A stretch of DNA of 64,000 bases from Micromonospora lupini (GCF_026342015.1 NZ_JAPENL010000001.1:2232001-2296000); one strand, 5' to 3'; shown: positions 44,616 through 53,921, numbered from the stretch's first letter. Notes: generated from the sequence alone by a model not told the origin. Numbers and translations: made by a program.

Positions 44616-46604
44616 TCAGTTGGCGGCGGCCGGAGGCATGGCCTCGTCGGCGACGTACGTGCCCAGGGGCATGACCACCGGCTCGGGGCCTGTCGCGTCC
44701 ACGTACGGCTTCGGCGAGTCCACGACAGCGAACTGCGTGCGGTACAGCTCGGCGTAGAGCCCGCCGACCGCGACCAGCTCGTCGTGGCGGCCCCGCTCGA
44801 CCACCCGCCCGCCGTCGAGCACGAGGATCTGGTCGGCGTCGCGAACTGTGGAGAGCCGGTGCGCGATCACCAGGGCGGTACGACCGGCCAGCGCCACCGA
44901 CAGCGCCCGCTGCACCGCTGCCTCGCTCTCCGAGTCCAGGTGTGCGGTCGCCTCGTCGAGGATCACTATCGACGGGGCCTTGAGCAGCAGTCGGGCGATG
45001 GCGATGCGCTGCTTCTCGCCGCCGGAGAACCGGTAGCCGCGCTCGCCCACAGTGGTGTCCAGCCCGTCGGGCAGCGCCCGGACCAGATCGGCCACCTGCG
45101 CCCCGGCCAGCGCGGCCCAGATCTCGTCGTCGGTGGCGTCGGGCTTGGCGTAGCGCAGGTTCTCGGCGATCGTCTCGTGGAACAGGTGTGAATCCTGGGT
45201 GACGACGCCGATCTCGTCGCGCAGGGAGGCGAGGGTCGCGTCGCGCACGTCGACCCCGCCGACAAGCACCTGCCCGTCGGTGACGTCGTAGATCCGGGAG
45301 ATGAGCATGGACAGCGTCGACTTGCCGGCGCCGGACGGGCCGACGAGGGCGACCATCTGCCCCGGCTCGACGCTGAACGAGACGCCCTTGAGCACCGGCT
45401 CGTTGACGGTCCGGTCGAGCGTGGCGACCTCCTCCAGCGACGCGAGGGAGATCTCGGCGGCGCTCGGGTAGCGGAAGCGCACGTCGCGGAAGTCGACCCG
45501 GCCCGTGCCGCGGGGCACCGGCACCGCGCCGGGCTTCTCCACGATGCCGGGTTCGAGGTCGAGCACCTCGAAGACGCGGTCGAAGGAGACGAGCGCGCTC
45601 ATCACGTCCACCCGGACGTTGGAGAGCGCGGTGAGCGGCCCGTACAGCCGGGTGAGCAGCAGCGCGAGGGTCACCACGGTGCCCGCGCTGACGCCGCCGG
45701 TGACGGCGAGCCAACCGCCGAGGCCGTAGGTGAGCGCCTGCGCCAGCGAGGCGACGAGCAGCATCGCCACGAAGAACGTCCGGGAGTACATGGCGGACTG
45801 GATGCCGATGTCACGCACCCGCTCGGCCCGGTCGGCGAACCGGCGGGCCTCGATCTCGGGCTGGCCGAACAGCTTCACCAGCAGCGCGCCGGCCACCCCG
45901 AACCGCTCGGTCATGGTCGCGCTCATCTTCGCGTCGAGGTTGTACGCCTCGCGGGTGATGTCGGCGAGCCGCCGCCCGACCCGTCGCGCCGGGATGATGA
46001 AGATCGGCAGCAGCACCAGCGAGAGCGCGGTGATCTGCCAGGAGAGGGTGAACATCACCGCGGCGGTGAGGACCAGCTGGATGACGTTGCTGACCACACC
46101 GGACAGGGTGGAGGTGAACGCCCGCTGGGCGCCGAGCACGTCGTTGTTGAGCCGGCTGACCAGGGCGCCGGTCTGGGTGCGGGTGAAGAACTGCAACGGC
46201 ATCCGCTGCACGTGGTCGTAGACCCGGGTGCGCAGGTTGAGGATGATGCCCTCGCCGATGCGTGCCGAATACCACCGCTGGGCCAGGGACAGCAGCGCGT
46301 CGGCGACCGCCAGCCCGGCGATGAACAGGGCCAGCCGGACCACGAGCCGGCCCGCCTCGCTGCCGCCCCGGTTGATCGCGTTGATGACGTCACCGGCGAG
46401 CACAGGCGTCGCCACGCCGATGATGGCTGCCAGCACCACTGTGGCCAGGAAGACGATGATGTCGCGCCGGTAGGGCTGGGCGAAGGCCACGATGCGGCGG
46501 GCCACGCCGCGCGTGAGTCGATGGGTGGAGACCTCGTCGCGGTTGCGCATCGACCGGAGCATGCTCCACCCGGCCATGCCACCGCCGGACATCGGGTTGG
46601 ACAC
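44616..46604 (-). CDS. ABC exporter (fused permease and ATPase)
   Basis: A 662-residue half-transporter that would dimerise. Six hydrophobic segments lie in about residues 40-340, including IIVFLATVVLAAIIGVATPVL. The ATPase has Walker A GPSGAGKST, the Q-loop in GVVTQDSHLFHE, signature FSGGEKQRIAIAR in place of LSGGQ, Walker B IVILDEATAHLDSES and the switch His in VIAHRLSTV. GTG 46604 follows GGAGGTGAGC. The cargo is unknown; the family exports lipids, drugs or peptides. Confidence 0.94.
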   Translation of the reverse strand: MSNPMSGGGMAGWSMLRSMRNRDEVSTHRLTRGVARRIVAFAQPYRRDIIVFLATVVLAAIIGVATPVLAGDVINAINRGGSEAGRLVVRLALFIAGLAVADALLSLAQRWYSARIGEGIILNLRTRVYDHVQRMPLQFFTRTQTGALVSRLNNDVLGAQRAFTSTLSGVVSNVIQLVLTAAVMFTLSWQITALSLVLLPIFIIPARRVGRRLADITREAYNLDAKMSATMTERFGVAGALLVKLFGQPEIEARRFADRAERVRDIGIQSAMYSRTFFVAMLLVASLAQALTYGLGGWLAVTGGVSAGTVVTLALLLTRLYGPLTALSNVRVDVMSALVSFDRVFEVLDLEPGIVEKPGAVPVPRGTGRVDFRDVRFRYPSAAEISLASLEEVATLDRTVNEPVLKGVSFSVEPGQMVALVGPSGAGKSTLSMLISRIYDVTDGQVLVGGVDVRDATLASLRDEIGVVTQDSHLFHETIAENLRYAKPDATDDEIWAALAGAQVADLVRALPDGLDTTVGERGYRFSGGEKQRIAIARLLLKAPSIVILDEATAHLDSESEAAVQRALSVALAGRTALVIAHRLSTVRDADQILVLDGGRVVERGRHDELVAVGGLYAELYRTQFAVVDSPKPYVDATGPEPVVMPLGTYVADEAMPPAAAN

Positions 46605-46706
46605 CGCTCACCTCCGGGTCGTCGGGCGGACCTCACACGTCAGGTCAATTCTCCCGACGACTCTGACAACCTCGGTCGTAACCCGGATCTTCCCGCGCGG
46701 TCCTTA

Positions 46707-47474
46707 CTATTCTCCCCGGCCGGCCAGATCCCGCAGGCGGCGGGTCTGCGCCTCCCGCTCGGCGCGCTGCTGATCGGCGTGCGACCGGCCGGACGCGCCC
46801 GCGAGCAGAGCCTTGATCTCCACCACCGCGTCGCGAGCCCCGGCCAGCAGGCCCGCGGTCAGGTCACGGACCGCGTCGTCCAGCTCGGCAGGCGGTACGA
46901 CGAGAGTGGCCAGCCCGATCCGGTCCGCCTCGGCGGCGTCCAGCCGGCGGCCTGTCGCGCAGATCTCCAGCGCACGGGAATAGCCGACAAGCTCGACGAG
47001 GCGCTTCGTGCCGGCCAGGTCGGGCACCAGCCCGAGGGTCACCTCGGCCATCGACAGTTTCGCGTCGGCTGCCAGGACGCGCAGGTCACAGGCCAGCGCA
47101 AGTTGGAAGCCGGCGCCGATCGCGTGCCCCTGCACGGCGGCCACGGAGATGACGTCCGGACGGTGCAGCCAGGTGAAGCCGGCCTGGAACGCCGCGATCT
47201 GGTCGGCGCACTCCTGATCGGGCAGCGTGGCCAACTCGGCGAACGATCCCGGGCCGGAGGCGCCGGCCACCGCGAGGTCGAGACCGGCGGAGAACGCACG
47301 CCCCTCGCCCCGCACCACCACCACCCGGACGTCGCCGGGCAGGTCGCGGGAGAAGTCGCTCATCGCGCGCCACATGGCAGGCGTCTGGGCGTTGAGCACG
47401 TCGGGCCGGCACAACGTCACCGTGGCAACCGGCCCGTCGCAGGTCAGCCGGACCCCGGTCGCCTCGGCGGTCAC
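46707..47474 (-). CDS. Enoyl-CoA hydratase/isomerase family protein
   Basis: A 255-residue crotonase-fold protein (VTLCRPDVLNAQTPAMW; AFSAGLDLAVA for the first oxyanion-hole strand; VQGHAIGAGFQLALACDLRV for the second; EVTLGLVPDLAGTKRLVELVG). It probably acts in fatty acyl-CoA breakdown. GTG 47474 (VTAEATGVRLTCDG) is selected from family N-termini. It follows the small HTH gene by 46 bp on the same strand. Confidence 0.92.
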   Translation of the reverse strand: MTAEATGVRLTCDGPVATVTLCRPDVLNAQTPAMWRAMSDFSRDLPGDVRVVVVRGEGRAFSAGLDLAVAGASGPGSFAELATLPDQECADQIAAFQAGFTWLHRPDVISVAAVQGHAIGAGFQLALACDLRVLAADAKLSMAEVTLGLVPDLAGTKRLVELVGYSRALEICATGRRLDAAEADRIGLATLVVPPAELDDAVRDLTAGLLAGARDAVVEIKALLAGASGRSHADQQRAEREAQTRRLRDLAGRGE

Positions 47475-47520
47475 CGGGCGGCCCGGGGCGCGGCGCTGGT
47501 GGACGACGCTGAGGGGCGGG

Positions 47521-47748
47521 TCACGCCTTCTTGCGGCGCCGGGCACCGCCGCGCTGACGCAGCTGAACCCCGGACTCGGTGAGCACTCGGTGGATGAACC
47601 CGTAGGAACGGCCGGTCGAGGCCGCAAGCGCGCGGATGCTCTCCCCCGACGTGTACCGCTTTACCAGGTCCTTGGCGAGCGTCTGACGCTCGGCTCCGAC
47701 GATCCGGCGACCCTTCTCAGTGCTGGTGGCTGTGCCAGTGGCTGCCAT
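47521..47748 (-). CDS. Small helix-turn-helix protein
   Basis: A 75-residue basic protein. KDLVKRYTSGESIRALAASTGRSYGFIHRVLTESGVQLRQRGG is a helix-turn-helix of the recombinase/resolvase-like type widely conserved as a stand-alone protein in actinobacteria, ending ARRRKKA. Presumed DNA-binding; targets unknown. Confidence 0.88.
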   Translation of the reverse strand: MAATGTATSTEKGRRIVGAERQTLAKDLVKRYTSGESIRALAASTGRSYGFIHRVLTESGVQLRQRGGARRRKKA

Positions 47749-47960
47749 GCTGTGTCCTCACGTCCCAGACTGTGCGGTTCGGATACGGTCCCACCTATTA
47801 GACCGTCTCGGACGATCATGCGCCAGATATCAACTCTTCGCCAACCGACACGCTATGCAATGTCAGCTACCCGATAGAGTGATCCTCGCGATCGGTTCCG
47901 GCGCACCGCCCGGAAGGGCCACCACCGAGGGGCGACACCTCGGCCCGTACGCTCCCGGAC

Positions 47961-48560
47961 GTGATCGACCTGCTGGGCACCGCAGCGGGAGCGGCAGTGG
48001 TCTTCGCCGCCACCGACATCGACGACATCGTCATCCTCACGCTGTTCTTCGTGGCAGCCCGCACCACCGGCCGGCCCCGGACCTGGCAGATCGTCGCCGG
48101 CCAGTACCTCGGCATCGGTGCGCTGGCGCTGGCCAGCGCGGTGGTCGCGGCCGGGCTGCTGGTCGTGCCGGACCCGTGGACCGGGCTGCTCGGCCTACTG
48201 CCGATCGCGCTCGGCGTCCGTGCCCTGGTGCGGCGCGACGACGACGAGGCGCCGAGCGTGGTGGCGTCCACTCTCGGCGTGGCCGGGGTGACCATCGCCA
48301 ACGGCGCCGACAACGTGGCCGTCTACGTACCCGTGTTCCGGGCCCTCGGCCCCGCCGACAGCGCTGTCTTCCTGCTGGTCTTCGTGGTGCTCGTCGGTCT
48401 GTGGTGCGCCGCCGCTGCCTGGCTTGGTGGTCACCGCAGGGTGGTCCGGCTGGTGGAGCGCGCCGGCCACTGGCTGGTGCCGGCGATCTTCGTCGCCATC
48501 GGCGTGGTCATCCTGGTCAGCTCCGGCGTGCTCGGCCGGCTGCTGGACCTGCTCGGCTGA
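47961..48560 (+). CDS. CadD-like cadmium resistance transporter
   Basis: A 199-residue membrane protein with about five to six hydrophobic helices. VVFAATDIDDIVILTLFF and the symmetrical VTIANGADNVAVYVPVF carry the paired acidic/Asn motifs of the CadD/LysE-like group, proposed to export Cd2+ or another cation. It starts at GTG 47961. Confidence 0.88.
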   Translation: MIDLLGTAAGAAVVFAATDIDDIVILTLFFVAARTTGRPRTWQIVAGQYLGIGALALASAVVAAGLLVVPDPWTGLLGLLPIALGVRALVRRDDDEAPSVVASTLGVAGVTIANGADNVAVYVPVFRALGPADSAVFLLVFVVLVGLWCAAAAWLGGHRRVVRLVERAGHWLVPAIFVAIGVVILVSSGVLGRLLDLLG

Positions 48561-48623
48561 GAACGGGCCGGCCCGCCGACCCGACCCCGACGACCCGGGC
48601 CGGACGGCCCCGAGCCGGGCCGG

Positions 48624-50228
48624 TCAGGCCAGCTCGACCAGTTCGAGGAGGTCGTCGCTCCAGGCGTCCTCGTCGCCGTCGGGCAGCAGGATCGCGCGGT
48701 CGGGCTTGAGCGCGAGCACCGCGCCCGGGTCGTGCGTGACAAGCACGATGGCACCCGGGTAGTTGGCGATCGCGTCGAGCACCTGCTCGCGGCTGACCGG
48801 GTCGAGGTTGTTCGTCGGCTCGTCGAGCAGCAGCACGTTCGCGCCGGAACAGACCAGGGTGGACAGCGCCAGCCGGGTCTTCTCGCCGCCGGAGAGCACC
48901 CCCGCCGGCTTGTTGACGTCGTCGCCGGAGAACAGGAACGCGCCGAGAATCTTGCGCAGGTCGGTGTCGGACTGCTCGACGGCCGCGGCGCGCATGTTCT
49001 CCAGCACCGTCCGCTCCACGTCCAACGTCTCGTGCTCCTGGGCGTAGTAGCCCAGGCGCAGCCCGTGCCCCGCGTGCACCTCGCCGGTGTCCGGGTTGAG
49101 CAGCCCGCCGAGCATCCGCAGCAGCGTCGTCTTGCCGGCGCCGTTGAGCCCGAGGATGGCCACCCGGGAACCCCGGTCCACCGCGACGTTGACGTCGGTG
49201 AAGATCTCCAACGAGCCGTACGACTTGGACAGGCCGGTCGCGGTGAGCGGCGTCTTGCCGCACGGGGCGGGGCTCGGGAAGCGGACCTTGGCCACCCGGT
49301 CGGCGACGCGTACCTCCTCCAGGCCGGAGATCAGCTTCTCGGCACGGCGGGCCATGTTCTGCGCGGCGACGGTCTTGGTGGCCTTGGCCCGCATCTTGTC
49401 GGCCTGCGCCATCAGCGCGCCGGCCTTCTTCTCCGCGTTGGCGCGTTCCCGGCGGCGGCGGCGCTCGTCGGTCTCGCGGGCCTCCAGGTACGCCTTCCAG
49501 CCCAGGTTGTAGACGTCGATCACGGACCTGGTGGCGTCGAGGAACCAGACCTTGTTGACCACCGACTCCAGCAGCGCGCCGTCGTGGGAGATCACGATCA
49601 GGCCGCCCTTGTGGTTGGCGAGGAAGCCGCGCAGCCAGGTGATCGAGTCGGCGTCGAGGTGGTTCGTCGGCTCGTCGAGCAGCAGGATGCCGCCGCCGTT
49701 CTCACCGGCGTCGCGGAACAGGATCCGCGCCAGCTCGATGCGCCGGCGCTGACCACCGGAGAGGGTGCCGATGGTCTGGGCGAGCGCGCGGTCGGGCAGC
49801 CCCAGGTTGGCGCAGATCCGGGCGGCCTCGGCCTCGGCCGCGTACCCACCCAGGGCGGCGAACTGGTCCTCCAGCGCGCCGTAGCGACGGACCAGCTTGT
49901 CGCTGGCGTCCTCGGCGAGTTGGGCCTCGATCTCCTGCATCTGGGACATCAGCACGTCCAGGCCGCGGGCCGAGAGCACCCGGTCGCGGCCGGTCACCTC
50001 CAGGTCGCCCGTGCGCGGGTCCTGCGGGAGGTAGCCGATGGCGCTGCGCTGATCGATCTGCCCGCCGTACGGCTGCCCCTCGCCGGCGAGCACCTTCAGG
50101 GTTGTCGTCTTGCCGGCGCCGTTGCGGCCGACCAGGCCGATCCGGTCACCGGGCTGCACGCGCAGGGTGGTGTCGGACAGCAGGATCCGGGAGCCGGCAC
50201 GCAACTCCAGGCCGGTGGCGGTGATCAT
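48624..50228 (-). CDS. ABC-F family ATP-binding protein
   Basis: A 534-residue protein with two tandem ATPase domains and no membrane segment. The first has Walker A GRNGAGKTT and LSGGQRRRIELAR; the second GLNGAGKTT and LSGGEKTRLALS. A charged linker (ERRRRRERANAEKKAGALMAQADKM) connects them. ABC-F proteins bind the ribosomal E-site and resolve stalled or antibiotic-bound ribosomes. ATG 50228 (MITATGLELRAGSRILLS) is the usual start; an ATG-in-frame extension to 50273 exists. Confidence 0.94.
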   Translation of the reverse strand: MITATGLELRAGSRILLSDTTLRVQPGDRIGLVGRNGAGKTTTLKVLAGEGQPYGGQIDQRSAIGYLPQDPRTGDLEVTGRDRVLSARGLDVLMSQMQEIEAQLAEDASDKLVRRYGALEDQFAALGGYAAEAEAARICANLGLPDRALAQTIGTLSGGQRRRIELARILFRDAGENGGGILLLDEPTNHLDADSITWLRGFLANHKGGLIVISHDGALLESVVNKVWFLDATRSVIDVYNLGWKAYLEARETDERRRRRERANAEKKAGALMAQADKMRAKATKTVAAQNMARRAEKLISGLEEVRVADRVAKVRFPSPAPCGKTPLTATGLSKSYGSLEIFTDVNVAVDRGSRVAILGLNGAGKTTLLRMLGGLLNPDTGEVHAGHGLRLGYYAQEHETLDVERTVLENMRAAAVEQSDTDLRKILGAFLFSGDDVNKPAGVLSGGEKTRLALSTLVCSGANVLLLDEPTNNLDPVSREQVLDAIANYPGAIVLVTHDPGAVLALKPDRAILLPDGDEDAWSDDLLELVELA

Positions 50229-50491
50229 GAATTCGGGCTCGCTCTCGGGGTCTGGAAGGCTGACTCGGGGCACGCGAAACGGCCGACGGGCTCAAGGGGC
50301 CCGGCGGCGCGGGGCGGTTCAGCCTTCGCAGCGCAGCACCCGACAAGTGTACCGGGCGCTCCCCGGCGCCCCGCCCGGATTACCAATCAAGATCATCGGG
50401 TACCGGAACGCCTGTCCGGACCCCGTCCGGCACTGAAGCGACACAACGACACACAAACGACATTCACCGGCATACGGCGATCGGGGTCACC

Positions 50492-51418
50492 ATGGAACTC
50501 AACGAGCGGGCCGAGCTCGACACCTCGCAGGCCAACGACCTGGGGCGTGGATCCGGAGGTGGGGGCGGCGGCATGGGCATCCCCATCCCCGGCGGCGGCG
50601 GTCGGGGCGGCATCATCGGCATCGTGGTGGCCGTGCTCATCGCCCTGCTCGGCGGCGGGTTCGGCCTGAACGCCATGACCAACGGCGACGACGGCAGCCA
50701 GGGCGGGGGCGGCGGCGATCTGGAGCAGGCGTGCGGCACCGCCAACCCCGACCGTCTCCAGGACGCGCGCTGCCGCAACCTGCTCTACGTCAACAGCATC
50801 CAGGCCTACTGGCAGAAGGAGTACCCGGAGTTGGGCAACGGAAAGTACGAGCCCACCACCACCAACTTCTTCCAGCAGGCCGTGAACACCGGCTGCGGCC
50901 AGGCCGACTCGGGTGTCGGCCCGTTCTACTGCCCCGCCGACAAGCTCGTGTACATCGACCTGAGCTTCTACGACGAGCTGGCGACCCGGTTCGGGGCGAA
51001 GGGCGAGTTCGCCCAGCCGTACGTGCTCGCGCACGAGTACGGCCACCACATCCAGGACCTGCTCGGCACCAACGCGAAGGCCGGCCAGGGCGACCAGAGC
51101 GGCCCCAAATCCGCCTCCGTACGACTGGAGTTGCAGGCCGACTGCTACGCCGGCGCCTGGGCGAAGCACGCCACCGAGAGCAAGGACAAGTCCGGCCAGC
51201 AGCCGCTGTTCAAGTCGATCACCGAGGCCGACATCAGCCAGGCCGTCGACACCGCCGAGGCGATCGGTGACGACAGCATCCAGGAACGCTCCGGCGGAAA
51301 GGTCAACCCGGACCAGTTCACCCACGGCACGTCGGAGCAGCGCAAGCGCTGGTTCACCCAGGGCTACGACGGCGGCGACCCGAAGAACTGCGACACCTTC
51401 GGCACCGACCAGCTCTGA
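50492..51418 (+). CDS. Neutral zinc metallopeptidase (YpfJ family)
   Basis: A 308-residue membrane-anchored protein. A disordered Gly-rich start and one hydrophobic segment (GGIIGIVVAVLIALLGGGFGL) precede an extracytoplasmic peptidase domain. The zinc motif is VLAHEYGHHIQDLLG (near 175-190), followed by LELQADCYAGAWA with the third ligand Glu. Paired cysteines (CGTANPDRLQDARC, CGQADSGVGPFYC) are consistent with disulfides. Confidence 0.93.
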   Translation: MELNERAELDTSQANDLGRGSGGGGGGMGIPIPGGGGRGGIIGIVVAVLIALLGGGFGLNAMTNGDDGSQGGGGGDLEQACGTANPDRLQDARCRNLLYVNSIQAYWQKEYPELGNGKYEPTTTNFFQQAVNTGCGQADSGVGPFYCPADKLVYIDLSFYDELATRFGAKGEFAQPYVLAHEYGHHIQDLLGTNAKAGQGDQSGPKSASVRLELQADCYAGAWAKHATESKDKSGQQPLFKSITEADISQAVDTAEAIGDDSIQERSGGKVNPDQFTHGTSEQRKRWFTQGYDGGDPKNCDTFGTDQL

Positions 51419-51431
51419 CACCCACCGAACG

Positions 51432-51461
51432 TCGTGGCAGGTCCTCCGGGGCCTGCCACGA
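51432..51461. terminator. Hairpin between convergent genes
   Basis: CGTGGCAGG (51433-51441) pairs with CCTGCCACG (51452-51460) across a 10-nt loop, between the metallopeptidase and NTF2-like stop codons. Confidence 0.7.
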
Positions 51462-51474
51462 CCATGTCCGCGCC

Positions 51475-51840
51475 TCAGTCGAGCCGGGAGACCTGGTAGT
51501 GACCTATCAACCAGGCGTCGCCGATCCGCCGGACGACCACGCCGAGGTGCACGGTCAGCGTGGGCCGGTCGGTGAAGCCGAACTCGACCTCCAGATAGCC
51601 GAGCACCGCGTCGTCGGCGAGACGCCGGGTCTCCCGGATCTCGTACGTGGCGGTGAGGCCGAGCGGCTGCGCGTCGTAGTACGCGGCCACGCCGTCCCGG
51701 CCCACGCTGTACGGGTGCAGACCCTGGAAGATCGCGTCCTCGGTGAAGGCCGACGCGACGCGCTCCGGCTCGTGGGCGTCGACCGCCGCTCTCCAGCGGT
51801 CGAGGACGCTCCGCAGGATCTCGGCCTCACTGTTGACCAT
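51475..51840 (-). CDS. SnoaL/NTF2-like protein (SgcJ/EcaC type)
   Basis: A 121-residue NTF2-fold protein: ILRSVLDRWRAAVDAHEPERVASAFTEDAIFQGLHPYSVGRDGVAAYY then a beta-rich half ending RRIGDAWLIGHYQVSRLD. Members are small-molecule-binding or isomerase-like; the specific role is unknown. It starts 2 bp after the stop of the upstream gene, so they form an operon. Confidence 0.88.
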   Translation of the reverse strand: MVNSEAEILRSVLDRWRAAVDAHEPERVASAFTEDAIFQGLHPYSVGRDGVAAYYDAQPLGLTATYEIRETRRLADDAVLGYLEVEFGFTDRPTLTVHLGVVVRRIGDAWLIGHYQVSRLD

Positions 51841-51842
51841 TG

Positions 51843-52154
51843 TCAAGCCCCCGGTTGCCGGGGCGGCTGACCCGGGTCGTTCGGGTGCGGCGTCAACGGG
51901 GTGACGGTCTCTCGCCGCCAGGCGCGCAGCGGCATCGACGCGAGGACCGCCTCCAACTCGTCGGCGTCGGCGGCCTGGAAGAGCCCCCACGTACGCCACT
52001 CCCCCGGCGCCAACGGTGGCCGCCACAGCCGTAGGAGACTGCCCTGCGCCGCCAGCTCGGCCGAACGCGCCGCCTCGCGTGTGCGCATGTCGGCGACCTC
52101 GTCCTCGGACGTGCCGTCGGGCACCGTCGTCACCATGTCCACCAGGAACTCCAC
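51843..52154 (-). CDS. Muconolactone isomerase-like protein
   Basis: A 103-residue ferredoxin-like (Dabb-type) protein: VEFLVDMVTTVPDGTSEDEVADMRTREAARSAELAAQGSLLRLWRPPLAPGEWRTWGLFQAADADELEAVLASMPL. This matches the muconolactone delta-isomerase family. There is no aromatic-degradation cluster here, so that reaction is doubtful. GTG 52154 is chosen because VEFLVDM is the family start. Confidence 0.85.
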   Translation of the reverse strand: MEFLVDMVTTVPDGTSEDEVADMRTREAARSAELAAQGSLLRLWRPPLAPGEWRTWGLFQAADADELEAVLASMPLRAWRRETVTPLTPHPNDPGQPPRQPGA

Positions 52155-52240
52155 AGGCCCATCCTCCGACGGCCGATCCGGGAGCACCGCGGGAACCCCG
52201 ATCCGCGTGGCGGTCGTCTCCCCTGCGGCCGCCGTAGCTG

Positions 52241-52391
52241 GTGCCGGAGAGCGCCGGCGGCCCCCCGTGGAACGCGGTGCCGGAGAGGGCCGGGCGGTCC
52301 GCCCCGCGCATCCGGCCGAACGCGGTGCCGGAGGGCGCCGGGCCGTCTACACACCCGGCGGGGCGGCCCGCACATCCGGAACGCGTGCCGG
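52241..52391. repeat. Imperfect GTGCCGG direct repeats
   Basis: GTGCCGG occurs at 52241, 52277, 52325 and 52385 with partly conserved flanks (GAACGCGGTGCCGGAG). The spacings are 36, 48 and 60 bp, all multiples of 12. This fills the spacer between acVLRF1 and the isomerase-like gene; no gene is supported. Confidence 0.5.
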
Positions 52392-52393
52392 CG

Positions 52394-53056
52394 TCACCCG
52401 GCGAGGTCGGGTGCCGGGTCGCGCAGCCGGATACGTACCGCCCGAGCCGCGCCCACCGCCGCGACCAGCACCGCGTGTCGCGGCTCCGGCACGTCGAGCA
52501 GCCGCTCGGCCCGCAGCGGCACGAGCGGGGCCAACCGCCGGTCCTCCAGCACCGTGTCCACGGCACGCCGGTCACCGCCGCACACGACCGCCGCCAGCCG
52601 CGCCGCCTCCGGTAACAGCAGGCGTACGGCCAGGTCCGCCGCGTCACCCAGCGCCGCCTTGGCCTGGTTGTCGCGCCGGCGCGCGAACCGGTGCTGCGAC
52701 CATCCCCCGGCGGCGGTGCGCCCCTGCACGTACCGGGTGTCCACCTTGGAGACCACGAGGTCGGGGCCCTGCGCCACACCGACCGCCACCGCGCCCTTAC
52801 GGGCCAGCAGCAGGCCGATCCGGTGCGGCGTGCCGGCGGCGGCCACGAAGGCGTCCACGTCCGCGCCGACCGGAGCGCCCGGTGGGGCGTACAGCTCGGC
52901 GGTGCTCCCGTCGGGGGCGGTGAGCAGCAGCCCGTACTCCCGTGCGGTGGTGGTGGGCGGGCCGTGCCGGTCGGCGAAGCCCTCGACCCAGCGGCCGACG
53001 CGGGCCGGGTCGACCTCGACCCACCGGCCGCCCCCGGCTGCGGGTCGACTGGTCAC
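52394..53056 (-). CDS. acVLRF1-family peptidyl-tRNA hydrolase
   Basis: A 220-residue actinobacterial Vms1-like release factor, expected to free nascent chains from peptidyl-tRNA on split or stalled ribosomes. The catalytic loop is GRTAAGGWSQHRFARRRDNQ, with the Gln at residue 121 equivalent to the GGQ Gln of release factors. YGLLLTAPDGS and VSKVDTRYVQGRT belong to the eRF1-like fold. GTG 53056 begins VTSRPAAGGGRWVEVD; the frame runs on upstream through the 36-bp repeat array without homology. Confidence 0.9.
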   Translation of the reverse strand: MTSRPAAGGGRWVEVDPARVGRWVEGFADRHGPPTTTAREYGLLLTAPDGSTAELYAPPGAPVGADVDAFVAAAGTPHRIGLLLARKGAVAVGVAQGPDLVVSKVDTRYVQGRTAAGGWSQHRFARRRDNQAKAALGDAADLAVRLLLPEAARLAAVVCGGDRRAVDTVLEDRRLAPLVPLRAERLLDVPEPRHAVLVAAVGAARAVRIRLRDPAPDLAG

Positions 53057-53107
53057 GGCCCCGACCGTACGCCACTGCCGCTCCGACCGGGCCGTCGGGC
53101 GGTGCGG

Positions 53108-53323
53108 CTCAGCCAGGCAGCAGCGCCACCACCCCGAGCGCGACTCAACCCGGCAGCAGCGCCACCACCGCGAGCGCGACTCAACCCGGCAGCAGCGCCA
53201 CCACCGCGAGCGCGACTCAGCCCGGCAGCAGCGCCACCACCGCGAGCGCGACTCAGCCAGGCAGCAGCGCCACCACCCCGAGCGCGACTCAGCCCGGCAG
53301 CAGCGCCACCGCGGCGAGCGCGG
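53108..53323 (-). repeat. Six 36-bp tandem copies of the lysE 3' end
   Basis: Units of 36 bp start at 53108, 53144, 53180, 53216, 53252 and 53288 with few differences. The last is the authentic 3' end of the LysE gene, including its TGA. Since 36 bp is 12 codons, each downstream copy repeats the ending ALAxVALLPG plus stop in the same frame. The five extra copies separate the gene from acVLRF1. Confidence 0.88.
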
Positions 53324-53921
53324 CGATGAGCGCGCTGGAGACCAGGCCGGTGAGTAGCCGGCCACGCGGCCCGGTCAGCGCCCGACCGACAATCGTGCCG
53401 CCGCCGGCGATGAGCAGTTGCCAGCTCGCCGACGCCAGGAACACGCCGGCCACGAAGAGCGCGGCGGTCAGCCCGTTCGCGTCCGTGGTGTCCCGGCGGC
53501 CGAGCACCAGCGCGGCGAAGTAGAGCACCGTCGTCGGGTTCAGCAGGGTCAGCCCGAGCACCGCCGCGTACGCCCGCCCGGGAGTGCGCAGGCCCCCACC
53601 GGCCGACCGCTCCGGCGCCTGCCGGGCGCGGTGGGTGGCGCACGTGCGCCAGAGGCCGTGCGCGGCGAGACCGAGCAGGACCACGGCGGCGACCACCCGC
53701 AGCGGGCCGGCCGCAGGCGCGACGACACCGGCCAGGCTCGCGCCGCCGAGCGCGGCGACCGCCGCGTACAGCCCGTCGGCCGTCGCCACCGCGAGCGCCG
53801 CGGCCGCGCCGACCCGGAACGAGGTACGGGCACTGAGCCCCAGAATGAGGACCGCGATCGCGCCGACCGGGATGGCGACGCCGTACCCGGCCACCAGACC
53901 GGCGAGGAACGCCCCGCTCAC
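53289..53921 (-). CDS. LysE-family amino-acid exporter
   Basis: A 210-residue membrane protein of the LysE/RhtB superfamily: VSGAFLAGLVAGYGVAIPVGAIAVLIL (with the conserved PVGA), LGLTLLNPTTVLYFAALVLG (the second half-motif) and about six hydrophobic helices. It exports basic or neutral amino acids or similar solutes. GTG 53921 is chosen by family alignment. Its final 36 bp are tandemly repeated downstream. Confidence 0.9.
   Translation of the reverse strand: MSGAFLAGLVAGYGVAIPVGAIAVLILGLSARTSFRVGAAAALAVATADGLYAAVAALGGASLAGVVAPAAGPLRVVAAVVLLGLAAHGLWRTCATHRARQAPERSAGGGLRTPGRAYAAVLGLTLLNPTTVLYFAALVLGRRDTTDANGLTAALFVAGVFLASASWQLLIAGGGTIVGRALTGPRGRLLTGLVSSALIAALAAVALLPG

Noticed and set aside
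52130..52391. Short frame with repeated ALSGTAF-like peptides
   Set aside because: The peptide repeats reflect the GTGCCGG DNA repeats; no start signal, and the alternatives in other frames look equally repetitive.
53108..53290. CRISPR-like array downstream of the LysE gene
   Set aside because: Units are contiguous 36-bp repeats with no unique spacers and no cas genes; they are copies of the gene's 3' end.
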